Notes: generated by a model not told the origin, from the sequence alone. Counted from the stretch's first letter, positions 18,488-27,550 are shown. The stretch: 36,795 nucleotides of DNA from Comamonadaceae bacterium CG12_big_fil_rev_8_21_14_0_65_59_15 (GCA_002786915.1 PCUV01000091.1:4221-41015); one strand, 5' to 3'. Made by a program: numbers and translations.

Positions 18488-20638
18488 TCAGCGAATCCGC
18501 AAGCCCGGCGTGGCCCCGGCAGACGGCTCCAGCACGTAGATGCCAGGATGCGATTTTTCATCAGCGTGACTGGCGGCCAGCACCATGCCTTCGCTCAGGC
18601 CAAACTTCATCTTGCGCGGCGCCAGGTTGGCCACCAGCACGGTGAGTTTGCCCACCAATTGTTCGGGTTGGTACAGACTGGCAATACCTGAAAAGACGTT
18701 GCGTGTCTTTGGCTGACCGACTTCGTCCTGTTCACCCGCGTCCAACGTGAGTTGCAGCAGTTTGGTGGAACCGGCAACCGCCTGGCAGGCGACGATTTTG
18801 GCGATGCGCAAATCCACCTTGGCAAAGTCGTCGATGCTGATGGTGGGAGCGACAGCCTCTCCGCCGGGGGCACTGGGGTCAACCGGGGTGGCTGGCGCTG
18901 GGGTTTTCTTTTTTACTTCATTATTTGTAGCTACTTGTGCTTGTTCTACTTGGGCTGGAGGCTCAAATAATGCATCAAGTTGTTTCTCATCCACACGCTG
19001 CATCAGGTGCTGGTAGGGGTCAATCACGTGCCCGGCGGGCAGCGGTTGGACGATACTGGCAAAAGTAAGTGGCGGGGTGTTCATAAAGCGTTCCACCTGT
19101 GCGGCCAGCGCTGGCAGCACCGGCTTGAGGTAGCAGGTGAGGATGCGAAATGCTTTGATCAGTACGGTGCAAACGCCTTGCAACTGCGCCGACTGTTCGG
19201 GGTGCTTGGCCAGATCCCACGGCTTGTGCAGATCGACATAAGCGTTCACTCGGTCGGCCAGCAGCATGGTGTCTTTCAGCGCCTTGGCAGTTTCTCGCGC
19301 CTCGTACAGCTGCTCGATGTTGTGGCGTGCTTCGCGCAAGTCGTGCAGCAGGGCCGCGCCGTCCTCAGGCACAGGACCCAACTGGCCGCCAAAGCGCTTG
19401 GTCAAAAAGCCTGCCGCGCGACTGGCAATGTTGACGTACTTGCCGATCAAGTCGGCGTTGACGCGCGCCATGAAATCGTCGGCGTTGAAGTCGATGTCTT
19501 CGTTGCGGCCGCTCAGTTTGGCAGCCAGGTAGTAGCGCAACCATTCGGGGTTCATGCCCAGCTTGAGGTACTTGAGCGGGTCCAGCCCCGTGCCGCGGCT
19601 TTTGCTCATTTTTTCGCCGTTGTTCACGGTCAAAAAGCCGTGCACAAAGATGTTGCTGGGCACTTTGCGGCCGCTGAACTTGAGCGTGGCGGGCCAGAAC
19701 AGCGTGTGAAACGTCACGATGTCTTTGCCGATAAAGTGGTACTGCTCCAGCGCCGGGTTGGCCAGGTAGGCGTCAAAGTCCACGCCACGGCGCGTGCACA
19801 GGTTTTTGAGCGAGGCCAGGTAGCCGATGGGCGCGTCCAGCCACACGTAAAAGTACTTGCCCGGCGCGTCGGGGATCTCGATGCCAAAGTAGGGCGCGTC
19901 TCTAGAGATGTCCCAGTCGCCCAGTCCGGTGCTGGTGGAACCATCCGGGTTGCTACGCGTGGTAAACCATTCCTTGATTTTGTTGGCCACCTCGGGCTGC
20001 AGCTTGCCGTCTTGCGTCCATTCGGTCAAAAACGCCACGCAGCGCGGGTCGGACAGCTTGAAGAAAAAGTGCTCTGAGGTTTTTAGCTCCGGCTTGGCAC
20101 CGCTTAAGGCCGAATACGGGTTGATCAGCTCGGTGGGTGCGTACACCGCGCCGCATTCTTCGCAGTTGTCGCCGTACTGGTCTTTGCCGTGGCAGCGCGG
20201 GCACTCGCCCTTGATGAACCGGTCGGGCAAAAACATGCCCTTTTGCGGGTCGTAAAACTGTTCGATAGAGCGCGCCTCAATCAGGCTGCCCTCAGAGTTG
20301 TCGCGCAGCGCGCGGTAAATGCTTTGCGCCAGCTCGTGGTTTTCGGGTGCATCGGTGCTGTGCCAGTTGTCAAACTGGATGTGAAAACCGTCCAGGTAGG
20401 GCTTGCGCCCGGCGGCGATGTCGGCCACAAATTGCTGTGGGGTCACGCCAGCCTTTTCAGCGGCGATCATGATCGGTGCGCCGTGCGTGTCGTCGGCACC
20501 ACAAAAATCTACCGTATGACCCATCATGCGCTGGAACCGTACCCAAATGTCGGCCTGGATGTATTCCATGATGTGGCCGATGTGAAAGTTGCCGTTGGCG
20601 TAGGGCAGGGCGGTGGTGACAAAAATGTGACGGGGCAT
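18488..20638 (-). CDS. metG: Methionyl-tRNA synthetase
   Basis: MetRS charges tRNA-Met. The 716-residue protein has the class I motif HIGH at 19-22, a zinc-knuckle insertion (CPRCHGK...CEECG, near 145-165), the KMSKS motif in [13 protein letters not shown], an anticodon-binding helical domain, and a C-terminal EMAP/Trbp111-type tRNA-binding domain (about 610-716) for dimerisation. The linker before that domain is low-complexity, and part of it ([15 protein letters not shown]) is encoded by a copy of the dispersed palindromic repeat. The start [16 protein letters not shown] is standard. It has its own position between unrelated genes. Confidence 0.97.
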   Translation of the reverse strand: MPRHIFVTTALPYANGNFHIGHIMEYIQADIWVRFQRMMGHTVDFCGADDTHGAPIMIAAEKAGVTPQQFVADIAAGRKPYLDGFHIQFDNWHSTDAPENHELAQSIYRALRDNSEGSLIEARSIEQFYDPQKGMFLPDRFIKGECPRCHGKDQYGDNCEECGAVYAPTELINPYSALSGAKPELKTSEHFFFKLSDPRCVAFLTEWTQDGKLQPEVANKIKEWFTTRSNPDGSTSTGLGDWDISRDAPYFGIEIPDAPGKYFYVWLDAPIGYLASLKNLCTRRGVDFDAYLANPALEQYHFIGKDIVTFHTLFWPATLKFSGRKVPSNIFVHGFLTVNNGEKMSKSRGTGLDPLKYLKLGMNPEWLRYYLAAKLSGRNEDIDFNADDFMARVNADLIGKYVNIASRAAGFLTKRFGGQLGPVPEDGAALLHDLREARHNIEQLYEARETAKALKDTMLLADRVNAYVDLHKPWDLAKHPEQSAQLQGVCTVLIKAFRILTCYLKPVLPALAAQVERFMNTPPLTFASIVQPLPAGHVIDPYQHLMQRVDEKQLDALFEPPAQVEQAQVATNNEVKKKTPAPATPVDPSAPGGEAVAPTISIDDFAKVDLRIAKIVACQAVAGSTKLLQLTLDAGEQDEVGQPKTRNVFSGIASLYQPEQLVGKLTVLVANLAPRKMKFGLSEGMVLAASHADEKSHPGIYVLEPSAGATPGLRIR
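18919..18971. repeat. Palindromic repeat copy inside metG
   Basis: The + strand shows attatttgtagctacttgtg, then cttgttctacttgggctgga and ggctcaaataat. The order agct, gcttg, loop, gggctggaggc and A/T-rich end is that of the element at 2311 and 24741. It is read in frame on the minus strand and supplies about 17 residues of the linker between the anticodon-binding and C-terminal tRNA-binding domains, a place that tolerates insertion. Confidence 0.6.
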
Positions 20639-20749
20639 GAGGTGGGCTTTCTGACAGAGCGCGCAATTTTAAGGGGCGCGCCCCGTGTTGTAGGGACACG
20701 CTGCATCACACCCTGCGAGTTGTGGTAGCGCCGCGGCCTCGGGCTGTCC

Positions 20750-22069
20750 CTAGCGCAGCCGCAGCGGGTCGCGCCGTCGATCTGTAGCAGGGGCTTTGGC
20801 CTGTTTGCTGTCTGCTACAGGCGCACTGTCGGCCAACGGGTCAGTCCAGTTGAAAAAACCGCAAATGTCGGCGCGCTGTCGCTGTGCATCGGCTTGTCCC
20901 AGCGCCATCAGCTCCTGCGTGTAACCCTCTTCAAACAGCAGGTAACTGGCCAGCGCACTGCCTTTGGCGTCGGAGGCGTCGCCGTGGCCGCTGAACTTGC
21001 CCATCAGAGACTGCACCGCCACAGGCAGCTCGTGCAGATGCCGTGATGCAATCACATCGAGCCGCTGCGACGGTGCAATCAACAGCAGATCGACCGGTCG
21101 CAGGTTGCTGGCCTGGCGCAACGCATCGGGGATCAGGCTCAGCGTTTGATTGATGCGTCGGATGCGTTCTACATCTACCGCCAGTGCATCCAGAAAGATG
21201 TTTGATAGCGCGTGCCCGGCGATTTGCGCTATCGTGGGGTAATGGTCGCCGTGATGCGCCAGAGTCGATGGGTTGTGCGGCTGATGCAGCCGCCCGGCAC
21301 CAATCACAAAGATGCGCTGGCCACCCAGATGAATAGCCGGTGCAATGGGCGCGGTCTGGCGCATCGAGCCGTCACCAAAATAGGCTGTTTCGCCTTCGAG
21401 CTGCAACGCCATGGCCGGGAACACAAACGGGATCGCGCTGGAAGCCAGCAAGTGGGCGTGGGTAATTTTGTCGCGCAGGCCACGGCGCTGAGAGCGCACC
21501 CATGGCATCAGACGCTTGTCGCCCTCAAAAAAAGTGATGTGTTCGCCGCTGCTGTAGCTGGACGCCGTAATGGCCAGCGCTTGCAGATGCCCTTGTTGGA
21601 TCAGCCCGGGCAGTCGCTCCAGCGGTACCACGCGGCTGATCAAATCGGCCAGTGGTGTGTTGTCCAGCAGTGACCGCGGCTTGCTGCGTCGCCACTTGGC
21701 CAACTGCCAACCCAGCGACAGCAAGGTGGCCCAGCCCGCGCCCGTGCGCAACATGCTGACCGAATCAGACAGGTACACCTGTTGCGCATGAAAGTGGCTC
21801 CATACATCGGCGATCATGCGCACGGTGCTATCAAATTTGTCAGCACCGCAGGCCAGCGCCGCCGCGTTGAGCGCGCCAGCGGAGGTGCCACCAATAATCG
21901 GAAACGGGTTGGGCTGGTCTTGCGCACCGCACTGTAGGCGGATATCTGCCACCGCTTGTAACACCCCCACCTGGTACGCGGCACGTGCGCCGCCGCCGGT
22001 GAGCATCAAGGCGGTGGTGCTGTTGTCTTCCCGAGGCCATTCAGAGGGGGCAAACGCTTCTTGAACCAT
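20750..22069 (-). CDS. Patatin-like phospholipase
   Basis: This 439-residue protein of the patatin family is probably a Ser-Asp dyad lipid acyl hydrolase. The oxyanion-hole motif GGGARAAYQ is at 25-33, the nucleophile elbow GTSAG at 61-65 (Ser63), and the dyad Asp in YFGDGSMRQ near residue 236. The C-terminal 150 residues resemble the extra domain often found in RssA-like proteobacterial patatins. No signal peptide is visible, so it is likely cytoplasmic or membrane-peripheral. It is divergently transcribed from apbC across 139 bases and separated from metG by 111 bases. Its substrate is unknown. Confidence 0.9.
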   Translation of the reverse strand: MVQEAFAPSEWPREDNSTTALMLTGGGARAAYQVGVLQAVADIRLQCGAQDQPNPFPIIGGTSAGALNAAALACGADKFDSTVRMIADVWSHFHAQQVYLSDSVSMLRTGAGWATLLSLGWQLAKWRRSKPRSLLDNTPLADLISRVVPLERLPGLIQQGHLQALAITASSYSSGEHITFFEGDKRLMPWVRSQRRGLRDKITHAHLLASSAIPFVFPAMALQLEGETAYFGDGSMRQTAPIAPAIHLGGQRIFVIGAGRLHQPHNPSTLAHHGDHYPTIAQIAGHALSNIFLDALAVDVERIRRINQTLSLIPDALRQASNLRPVDLLLIAPSQRLDVIASRHLHELPVAVQSLMGKFSGHGDASDAKGSALASYLLFEEGYTQELMALGQADAQRQRADICGFFNWTDPLADSAPVADSKQAKAPATDRRRDPLRLR

Positions 22070-22208
22070 GCTTCATTATCGGCAGCATTGCCCCCAGTTC
22101 TGGCGGGGGCAAGCGCTTTTTGGGGCCAGTACGGGTAAGTCCTGATGCACCGACTGGCGGCGGGGTCAATCGTGAATTGGCTAGACTCCCCTTTTTCGGA
22201 GAAACCCC

Positions 22209-23300
22209 ATGACTGTGACAGAACAAACCCTGCAAGATGCCCTCAAGGGCGTGATCGATCCCAACACCGGACGTGATTTTGTGTCCACCAAGGCGCTTAA
22301 AAATCTCAGCATCAGTGGCGGCGACGTTGCCTTTGACGTGGAGCTGGGCTACCCCGCCAAGAGCCAGATTGCTGCGCTGCGCCAAGCCTTGATTGCCGCC
22401 GCCAAGTCGGTGGCGGGTGTGGCCAACGTGTCGGTGAACGTGACCACCAAAATCACCGCCCACGCGGTACAGCGTGGTGTGCAACTGCTGCCGGGTGTGA
22501 AGAACATCGTGGCCGTGGCCTCGGGCAAGGGTGGTGTTGGCAAAAGCACCACGGCGGTGAACCTGGCGTTGGCGTTGGCCTCTGAGGGTGCGCGTGTAGG
22601 CTTGCTGGATGCCGACATTTACGGCCCCAGCATTCCAATGATGATGGGCATCGAGGGCCGCCCCGAGAGTGCTGACGGCCAGACCATGGATCCGCTGGAA
22701 AACTACGGTGTGCAGGTCATGTCCATCGGCTTTTTGGTGGCGCAGGATGAAGCCATGATCTGGCGCGGACCCATGGCCACGCAGGCGCTGGAACAACTGC
22801 TGCGCCAGACCAACTGGAACGATCTGGATTATCTGATCGTTGATATGCCCCCCGGCACGGGCGACATTCAGTTAACGCTCTCGCAAAAAGTGCCCATGAC
22901 CGGCGCGGTGATTGTGACCACGCCACAAGACATTGCCCTGTTGGACGCGCGCAAGGGCATCAAGATGTTTGAAAAAGTGGGTGTGCCGATTCTGGGTATT
23001 GTTGAAAACATGGCCGTGCACGTGTGCAGCAACTGCGGCCATGTAGAACATATCTTTGGCGCCGATGGTGGCAAAAAAATGGCCGCTGACTACCATATGG
23101 ACTACCTGGGCGCCTTGCCTCTGGCGATGCACATCCGCGTGCAGGCCGACGGTGGCAAACCCACCGTGGTATCAGAGCCCGACAGCGACGTGGCCGGTTT
23201 GTACAAAGCCGTGGCGCGCAAGGTGGCGCTGGCGATTGCGGCCAAGAACAAGGACTTTTCTAGCAAGTTTCCGAGCATCAAGATTTCGAAGGAAACCTGA
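22209..23300 (+). CDS. apbC: Iron-sulfur cluster carrier protein ApbC/Mrp
   Basis: ApbC/Mrp is a cytoplasmic P-loop NTPase that binds and transfers Fe-S clusters. The 363-residue protein has an N-terminal MIP18/DUF59-type domain (1-85), the deviant Walker A motif SGKGGVGKST at 105-114, a DADIYGPS motif, the DMPPGTGD switch and the cluster-binding CSNC of HVCSNCGHVEHIFG. A clear ggag ribosome-binding site precedes the ATG. Its 3' end overlaps the convergent nuclease gene by 23 bases. Length and motifs are normal for Burkholderiales. Confidence 0.96.
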   Translation: MTVTEQTLQDALKGVIDPNTGRDFVSTKALKNLSISGGDVAFDVELGYPAKSQIAALRQALIAAAKSVAGVANVSVNVTTKITAHAVQRGVQLLPGVKNIVAVASGKGGVGKSTTAVNLALALASEGARVGLLDADIYGPSIPMMMGIEGRPESADGQTMDPLENYGVQVMSIGFLVAQDEAMIWRGPMATQALEQLLRQTNWNDLDYLIVDMPPGTGDIQLTLSQKVPMTGAVIVTTPQDIALLDARKGIKMFEKVGVPILGIVENMAVHVCSNCGHVEHIFGADGGKKMAADYHMDYLGALPLAMHIRVQADGGKPTVVSEPDSDVAGLYKAVARKVALAIAAKNKDFSSKFPSIKISKET

Positions 23301-24732
23301 TCGTTTCGGCGGTTCGGTCCCCGCGCATCCCACCAAGTTTCAGCACCGAAACGCCGGCTCGACCCGGTGGCAGCAGGTACTTGGTGGCGATGCGGTAGCT
23401 GTCCAGATCAAACGTCAGCACGTTCGTGCGCGTTTGCAACGCTTGGGCCAATTCCTCATCACTGTGCACGCTGGCGACATGACACCACTGGTCAAACAGG
23501 TGCAGGTCGGTGCGACCGGTGCGCGGGTTGTGCTCGCGCAGCCCCACCGGCCCGGCAAAGGGCCAGGCGCGTAGCTTGTCGGTGGTCAGCGCCATTTGCA
23601 GACGCAAGTGGTGGCGCTGCGGTGTTTCCTCGCCGCAGCACACGCCCTGGCAGTGGCCGATCTGGTGCGCAAAACAACGCCCCTTGCCCGATTCAAGCCC
23701 CAGTGCTTGCGGGCACAGGCGGTGCCGCTCGGCCAGATCCCGCAGGTGGCTCAGCGCCTGGTTTTTGGAGCGGTAGGGGCCGTACAGGTTGCCAAACTCT
23801 TGGGGTGTCAGCTCTGCGCCGCGCACCAGTGTCAGCAGTGGGCGGGCAGCTGGGTTGGTATCGAGTCGCCAGGCGCACAGGCTGTTTTCACGGCGCAACT
23901 GGCGGTTGTGCAGCGGTTGGTGCTGTTTGACCAGACGCGCTTCGAGCAGCAACGCGCCCAGCTCGCCAGCGGTTTCGATCCATTCAATGCGGCGGATCTC
24001 CTGCGCGATGCGTATCTCGCGCGCGTCGCGGCTGGCGGCCTGGAAGTGCTGCATCACCCGGCTGCGCAATTTGATGCTCTTGCCCACGTACAGCGGCAGC
24101 GTGCCCTCACCGTAAAACAGGTACACGCCAGGGCCTTCAGGGATGTCTGCGACGTCGGTGTCGAGCTGTGGCGGCAGCGCGGCGCTGCCTTGCAACAGGG
24201 TGTGGGCATGTTGGCGCAGGGTGTCGATGCCCACGCGCTGGGCCTCTAGCGCCAGCCAGCTTTGCATCACCTGCACGTCGCCCATGGCGCGGTGGCGCGA
24301 TTGGGTGGTGATGCCGTGGCGCTGCATGATGGCATCCAGCCCGTGGCTCTTGACCCCGGGGGCAAGCAGGCGCGACAGACGCACCGTGCACAGCGTCTTG
24401 CTGCGCAGGGCCACGTCGATGCGGGCGAATTCGTGCAGCAAAAAGCCGTGGTCAAAACGCACGTTGTGCGCCACCAGCACCGCGCCGTCGAGCAGTTCGA
24501 GCAAGCGCCCCGCGACTTCGTCAAACGGCGGCGCGTCGGCCACCATGGCGTTGCTGATGCCAGTGAGCCGCTCGATAAAGCCGGAGATGGGCACGCCCGG
24601 GTTGACCAATGTGCTCCAGCGCGCCACCTCGATGCCGTGCTCAATGCGCACCGCCGCGATCTCGGTGATGCGGTCGCGCAGCGCGTTGCCTCCAGTGGTT
24701 TCCAGGTCAAGCAGGACGTAGCAAGGCAGCAT
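23278..24732 (-). CDS. DnaQ-type exonuclease fused to UvrC/Cho-like GIY-YIG nuclease
   Basis: This 484-residue fusion has an N-terminal DEDDh 3'-5' exonuclease domain, with D9 and E11 (DLETTG), D94 (VRFDHGF), H147 and D152. A GIY-YIG endonuclease domain begins at GPGVYLF (201-207) and LYVGKS (214-219). After it comes a four-cysteine segment RCFAHQIGHCQGVCCGEE, which corresponds to the cysteine cluster of UvrC. Such fusions are annotated as DNA polymerase III epsilon-like/Cho-like proteins in betaproteobacteria and probably act in DNA repair; the precise substrate is unknown. The C-terminal 18 or so residues are encoded across a tRNA 3' fragment and are probably an extension rather than part of the fold. 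It overlaps apbC tail to tail by 23 bases. Confidence 0.9.
   Translation of the reverse strand: MLPCYVLLDLETTGGNALRDRITEIAAVRIEHGIEVARWSTLVNPGVPISGFIERLTGISNAMVADAPPFDEVAGRLLELLDGAVLVAHNVRFDHGFLLHEFARIDVALRSKTLCTVRLSRLLAPGVKSHGLDAIMQRHGITTQSRHRAMGDVQVMQSWLALEAQRVGIDTLRQHAHTLLQGSAALPPQLDTDVADIPEGPGVYLFYGEGTLPLYVGKSIKLRSRVMQHFQAASRDAREIRIAQEIRRIEWIETAGELGALLLEARLVKQHQPLHNRQLRRENSLCAWRLDTNPAARPLLTLVRGAELTPQEFGNLYGPYRSKNQALSHLRDLAERHRLCPQALGLESGKGRCFAHQIGHCQGVCCGEETPQRHHLRLQMALTTDKLRAWPFAGPVGLREHNPRTGRTDLHLFDQWCHVASVHSDEELAQALQTRTNVLTFDLDSYRIATKYLLPPGRAGVSVLKLGGMRGDRTAETIRFPSKS
23308..23335 (+). repeat. tRNA 3'-end remnant (T-arm and CCA end)
   Basis: A 28-base stretch (ggcggttcggtccccgcgca then tcccacca) matches the last 28 bases of the window's tRNA-Lys (15440-15467) at 24 positions, including the TTCG of the T-loop, the acceptor strand and CCA. 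There is no 5' tRNA part, and two T-stem pairs are broken. It lies 7 bases after the apbC stop, inside the last codons of the convergent nuclease gene. A leftover att-type sequence is the likeliest reading. Confidence 0.65.
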
Positions 24733-24740
24733 GATGCTTC

Positions 24741-24790
24741 AAAATAAAGAGCTATCAGCGCTTGATGAATAAGGGCTAAAGGCCTAAAAC
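24741..24790. repeat. Palindromic repeat copy, intergenic
   Basis: aaaataaagagctatcagcg is followed by cttgatgaataagggct and aaaggcctaaaac. The arms agcgctt and aagggct pair at six of seven positions. It lies between the nuclease start (24732) and the end of the NUDIX gene, in the same orientation as the copy upstream of rng. Confidence 0.7.
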
Positions 24791-24791
24791 A

Positions 24792-24902
24792 CTAACAAAA
24801 CATGAGCGCTAGCCAGGCCGGGTCGTCCAGCACGCTGGTCACAAAAAAGATGCCGGCGCGGTAACACCACCACTCGGCCAGTGCCAGCGTGTCAGGCGAC
24901 AT
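24792..24902 (-). CDS. Possible 36-residue small protein
   Basis: A short frame starts with an ATG that overlaps the NUDIX stop region by 11 bases and ends at TAG (24792). It reads MSPDTLALAEWWCYRAGIFF and continues for 16 more residues, with a weakly hydrophobic middle. The overlapping start could allow coupling, but I recognise no family and nothing else supports expression. It may equally be the remnant of a larger gene or chance. Confidence 0.2.
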   Translation of the reverse strand: MSPDTLALAEWWCYRAGIFFVTSVLDDPAWLALMFC

Positions 24903-25437
24903 CAAAGACATGGGTGGCATAGTGCCCTTGGCTGCGGTCGGCAAAAAAGTGCTTGAGCGTTTCGGACACGGTTCGGAAGGCCATCTGCTCCCACGGGATG
25001 TCAGCCTCGTCAAACAACCGTGCCTCCAGGGTTTCAACGCCGGGGTCAAACTGGTCGGAAAGCAACGTGGCCCGGTAAAACAGGTGCACTTGCCCGACGC
25101 GGGTGACGTTCACGAGCGAGAAAAAGTCGCCTATCTCAAACTGCGCACCCGCTTCTTCCACAGTTTCACGCGCGGCGCCTTCGGCCACGGTTTCGTTCAA
25201 CTCCATAAAGCCCGCCGGTAACGTCCACTTGCCCAGGCGCGGCTCAATGGCGCGCTTGCACAGCAACACCTGGTCGCCCCACACCGGAATGGTGCCCACC
25301 ACCATGAGCGGGTTTTCATAGTGAATGGTGTGGCACGCTGGACACACGGCACGTTGGTGTGTGTCGCCGTCGTCAGGCACCCGGTACACCACGGCGGTGC
25401 CACAGTTTTTGCAGTGTCGAATGAGCGGGCGGTGCAT
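24892..25437 (-). CDS. NUDIX hydrolase with N-terminal zinc ribbon
   Basis: This 181-residue cytoplasmic NUDIX pyrophosphatase has a C-x2-C...C-x2-C zinc ribbon (C9, C12, C32, C35) followed by the NUDIX fold. The NUDIX box, GX5EX7REUXEEXGU, is seen at about 76-98 (GFMELNETVAEGAARET then VEEAGA). The zinc ribbon resembles NudC-type enzymes, but the protein is shorter and lacks the NudC C-terminal SQPWPFPxS signature, so the nucleotide substrate is uncertain. The ATG at 25437 (MHRPLIRHCKNC) is preferred to a TTG at 25446. It lies 30 bases downstream of the FAH-family gene on the same strand, probably co-transcribed. Confidence 0.9.
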   Translation of the reverse strand: MHRPLIRHCKNCGTAVVYRVPDDGDTHQRAVCPACHTIHYENPLMVVGTIPVWGDQVLLCKRAIEPRLGKWTLPAGFMELNETVAEGAARETVEEAGAQFEIGDFFSLVNVTRVGQVHLFYRATLLSDQFDPGVETLEARLFDEADIPWEQMAFRTVSETLKHFFADRSQGHYATHVFDVA

Positions 25438-25467
25438 GGGTGACAAGGTTGGGGTGAAGCTACGGTG

Positions 25468-26166
25468 CTAGCATACCTGCAGCGCAATGGGGGTCAGACC
25501 ACTGATGCTGCCTTGCAGCGTGTCGCCGCTCACAACTGCAGCCACGCCCGCCGGTGTGCCGGTGTAGATCAGGTCCCCGGGTTGCAGCGCCCAGGCGTTG
25601 GACAGCTGCGCAATGGTTTCGGCTACGTTCCAGATCAGCTGGCTGATCTGGCTGTGCTGGCGCAGTGTGCCGTTGACTTGCAGGCGGATGTCGGCGTGCA
25701 TGATATCGGGCACGGCAGCAGCGGGCGTGATCGGGCCGACGGGAGCGGAATGGTCAAACCCCTTGCCAATGCACCAGGGGCGGCCTTGTTGCTTCATCTC
25801 GTTTTGCAGGTCGCGCCGCGTCATGTCCAGCCCCACAGCATAGCCAAACACGTGCGCCAGCGCCTGGCTGACGGGGATGGCTTGGCCGCCCGTGCCGATG
25901 GCCACCACCAGCTCAATTTCATGGTGCAGGTTATGCGTCAGGCTGGGGTAGGGTAGGGCGGCGGTCAATCCGGCATCGACCACCAGCACGGCATCGGCTG
26001 GTTTCATGAAGAAAAACGGTGGCTCGCGCCCGGTGTGGCCCATCTCTTGCGCGTGCTCGGCGTAATTGCGGCCCACACAGTAGATGCGGTGCACCGGAAA
26101 GCGCGTGTTGGACCCTGTCACCGGGACACTCACTGTGGCGGGGGGCGCAAATACATAGGATGTCAT
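25468..26166 (-). CDS. Fumarylacetoacetate hydrolase family protein (fumarylpyruvate hydrolase-like)
   Basis: This 232-residue protein of the FAH superfamily cleaves or decarboxylates beta-keto acids. It has IYCVGRNYAEHAQEMG (28-43), metal-ligand residues E83 and E85 in HHEIELVVAIG and D114 in GLDMTRRDLQ, and the terminal pattern QPGDLIYTGTPAGVAAV. It resembles the fumarylpyruvate hydrolase of the gentisate pathway (NagK) and similar Burkholderiales enzymes, but no other gentisate gene is nearby, so the substrate is an inference. It forms a minus-strand run with the NUDIX gene downstream and the monooxygenase-type gene 36 bases upstream. Confidence 0.9.
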   Translation of the reverse strand: MTSYVFAPPATVSVPVTGSNTRFPVHRIYCVGRNYAEHAQEMGHTGREPPFFFMKPADAVLVVDAGLTAALPYPSLTHNLHHEIELVVAIGTGGQAIPVSQALAHVFGYAVGLDMTRRDLQNEMKQQGRPWCIGKGFDHSAPVGPITPAAAVPDIMHADIRLQVNGTLRQHSQISQLIWNVAETIAQLSNAWALQPGDLIYTGTPAGVAAVVSGDTLQGSISGLTPIALQVC

Positions 26167-26202
26167 GGTATGGCTTTCAATAAGGGATGTGTGCCGACGG
26201 TG

Positions 26203-26505
26203 TCAGGCCGATTTGGCGATCAGTTCAAAGTGCTGCACCACCGGTGCGCTGGCAAAAAACGGCCCGACGATGGCACGCCACTCGGTAAACGCGGCTGACT
26301 CACGGAATCCAACGGTGTGGTCTTCCAAGGTGGTCCAAAAAATTTGCAGCACGTAGCGGTTGGGGTTTTCTATGCAGCGGTTGATCTTGAAACCTTCAAA
26401 ACCCTTGGTCTGTGTGATGATGGCGGCCAGTCCCCGTTGGATGGCTTCTTCAAAGGCGGCATTCTGGCCGGGCAGGATGGCAAAGTCGGCAAGTTCAAGA
26501 ATCAT
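26203..26505 (-). CDS. Antibiotic biosynthesis monooxygenase (ABM) domain protein
   Basis: This 100-residue protein has a dimeric ferredoxin-like ABM fold: MILELADFAILPGQNAAFEE at the start, a central NRYVLQIFWTTLEDHTVGF and a C-terminal HFEL strand. Members are small cofactor-independent oxygenases or quinol-type monooxygenases, and many have no known substrate. The ATG at 26505 starts directly before the first strand; the upstream open frame has no similarity and is rejected. It precedes the FAH-family gene by 36 bases and may be in the same transcript. Confidence 0.85.
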   Translation of the reverse strand: MILELADFAILPGQNAAFEEAIQRGLAAIITQTKGFEGFKINRCIENPNRYVLQIFWTTLEDHTVGFRESAAFTEWRAIVGPFFASAPVVQHFELIAKSA

Positions 26506-26556
26506 GGTGGGTGATGGTTTGGCGGTTAAAGTGGTTCGGCACAGGCAGGCTGGGAT

Positions 26557-26587
26557 GACGCATTTTCCGCGAAAAATGACCAGCGTC
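26557..26587. other. Hairpin between the RluA-family and ABM genes
   Basis: gacgcatttt (26557-26566) pairs with aaaatg (26573-26578) and, after a four-base bulge, gcgtc (26583-26587), around a ccgcga-type loop. It lies in the 115-base gap downstream of the RluA-family gene. It could end that transcript or be a diverged repeat; no long T-run follows. Confidence 0.4.
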
Positions 26588-26620
26588 GGAATCAGGGGGC
26601 ATGCACCGTGCTGCGGCTCT

Positions 26621-27550
26621 TCAAAACATGAGCTGGCGCTGGCTGACAAAGTGATGCCTGAGACCACAGACCGGGTCGGTGAATTCAATGTCGCGCGCCA
26701 GCAGTTGCAGCGGTTGGCTGTAGTCTGTCGGTCTTTCGGGGGTCAGTACCGGGTACAGACCATCGTTGACGATTGGCACGCCCAGGCCCAGCATGTGCAC
26801 GCGCAGTTGATGCCTTTGGCCTGTGACCGGCGTAAGCTGGTAGCGTGCCAGCGCACCGCGCACCTCCAGCACGTCGATGGTGGTGATGGCGTTGGGCTCG
26901 CCCGGCACCTCGTGTTGCAGCATAAAGTGGCCAGCCTCTTTGATGCGGCTGGCGCGTGTCAGCGGCAGCGTCAGGTCGGCGCGCCACGGCGCGATGGCGT
27001 GGTAGGTCTTTTGCACTTGGTGCGTACGAAACAGCGCCGCGTAAGCGTCGCGGCTGGCGGGCTGTTTGGAAAACAGCACCAGCCCGGCGGTGTCGCGGTC
27101 GATGCGGTGCACGGGCACCAGGTCGTTCAGCCCCAACTGGCGTTTCAGTCGCACCAACAGCGTCTGCTGCAAATAGCCGCCGGACGGAACCACCGGCAAA
27201 AAATGCGGCTTATCGACGACCAGCAGATGCTCGTCCTGGTACAGCATCTGTGCTTCAAACGGGATGATTGACTCATTGGCAACCTCGCGGTAGTAGTACA
27301 GGCGCGTGTGGGCCGGGGAGGGTGAATGCTGGGCCTGTTCCGGGGTGATGGGCTGGCCGGATTCATTGAGCACGTCACCCCGCGCCAAGCGCTCCAGCCA
27401 GGTGGCCTGCGTCACGTGCGCAAAGCGCTCGGTCAGAAAGTCCAGCAAACTGGGCCACGGCCCGCTCGGCACGGCGATGCAACTGGGGCCGACCCCGTTC
27501 CGGGTAGCGGGCTTGAAGCCAAATTTAACGCGAAAGAACGCCGCCGACAT
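26621..27550 (-). CDS. RluA-family RNA pseudouridine synthase
   Basis: This enzyme isomerises uridine to pseudouridine in rRNA or tRNA. It has VVDKPHFLPVVPSG (RluA motif I), the catalytic-aspartate motif HRIDRDTAGLVLFS and a late LTPVTGQRHQLRVHM. The catalytic core is intact, but the 5' end is unusual. Homologues begin close to the NGVGPSCIAVPSGPWP stretch; here no ATG or GTG lies just before it. The nearest ATGs (27550 and 27568) are inside repeat copy B. I use 27550 (309 residues), which adds about 14 repeat-encoded residues; the true start could be either. The target base is unknown. Confidence 0.85.
   Translation of the reverse strand: MSAAFFRVKFGFKPATRNGVGPSCIAVPSGPWPSLLDFLTERFAHVTQATWLERLARGDVLNESGQPITPEQAQHSPSPAHTRLYYYREVANESIIPFEAQMLYQDEHLLVVDKPHFLPVVPSGGYLQQTLLVRLKRQLGLNDLVPVHRIDRDTAGLVLFSKQPASRDAYAALFRTHQVQKTYHAIAPWRADLTLPLTRASRIKEAGHFMLQHEVPGEPNAITTIDVLEVRGALARYQLTPVTGQRHQLRVHMLGLGVPIVNDGLYPVLTPERPTDYSQPLQLLARDIEFTDPVCGLRHHFVSQRQLMF

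Noticed and set aside
18980..20077. 365-residue open frame antisense to metG
   Set aside because: The opposite strand has complete MetRS motifs; this frame is a shadow.
26360..27271. 303-residue plus-strand frame across the ABM and RluA-family genes
   Set aside because: It spans two real minus-strand genes and a gap and has no motif.
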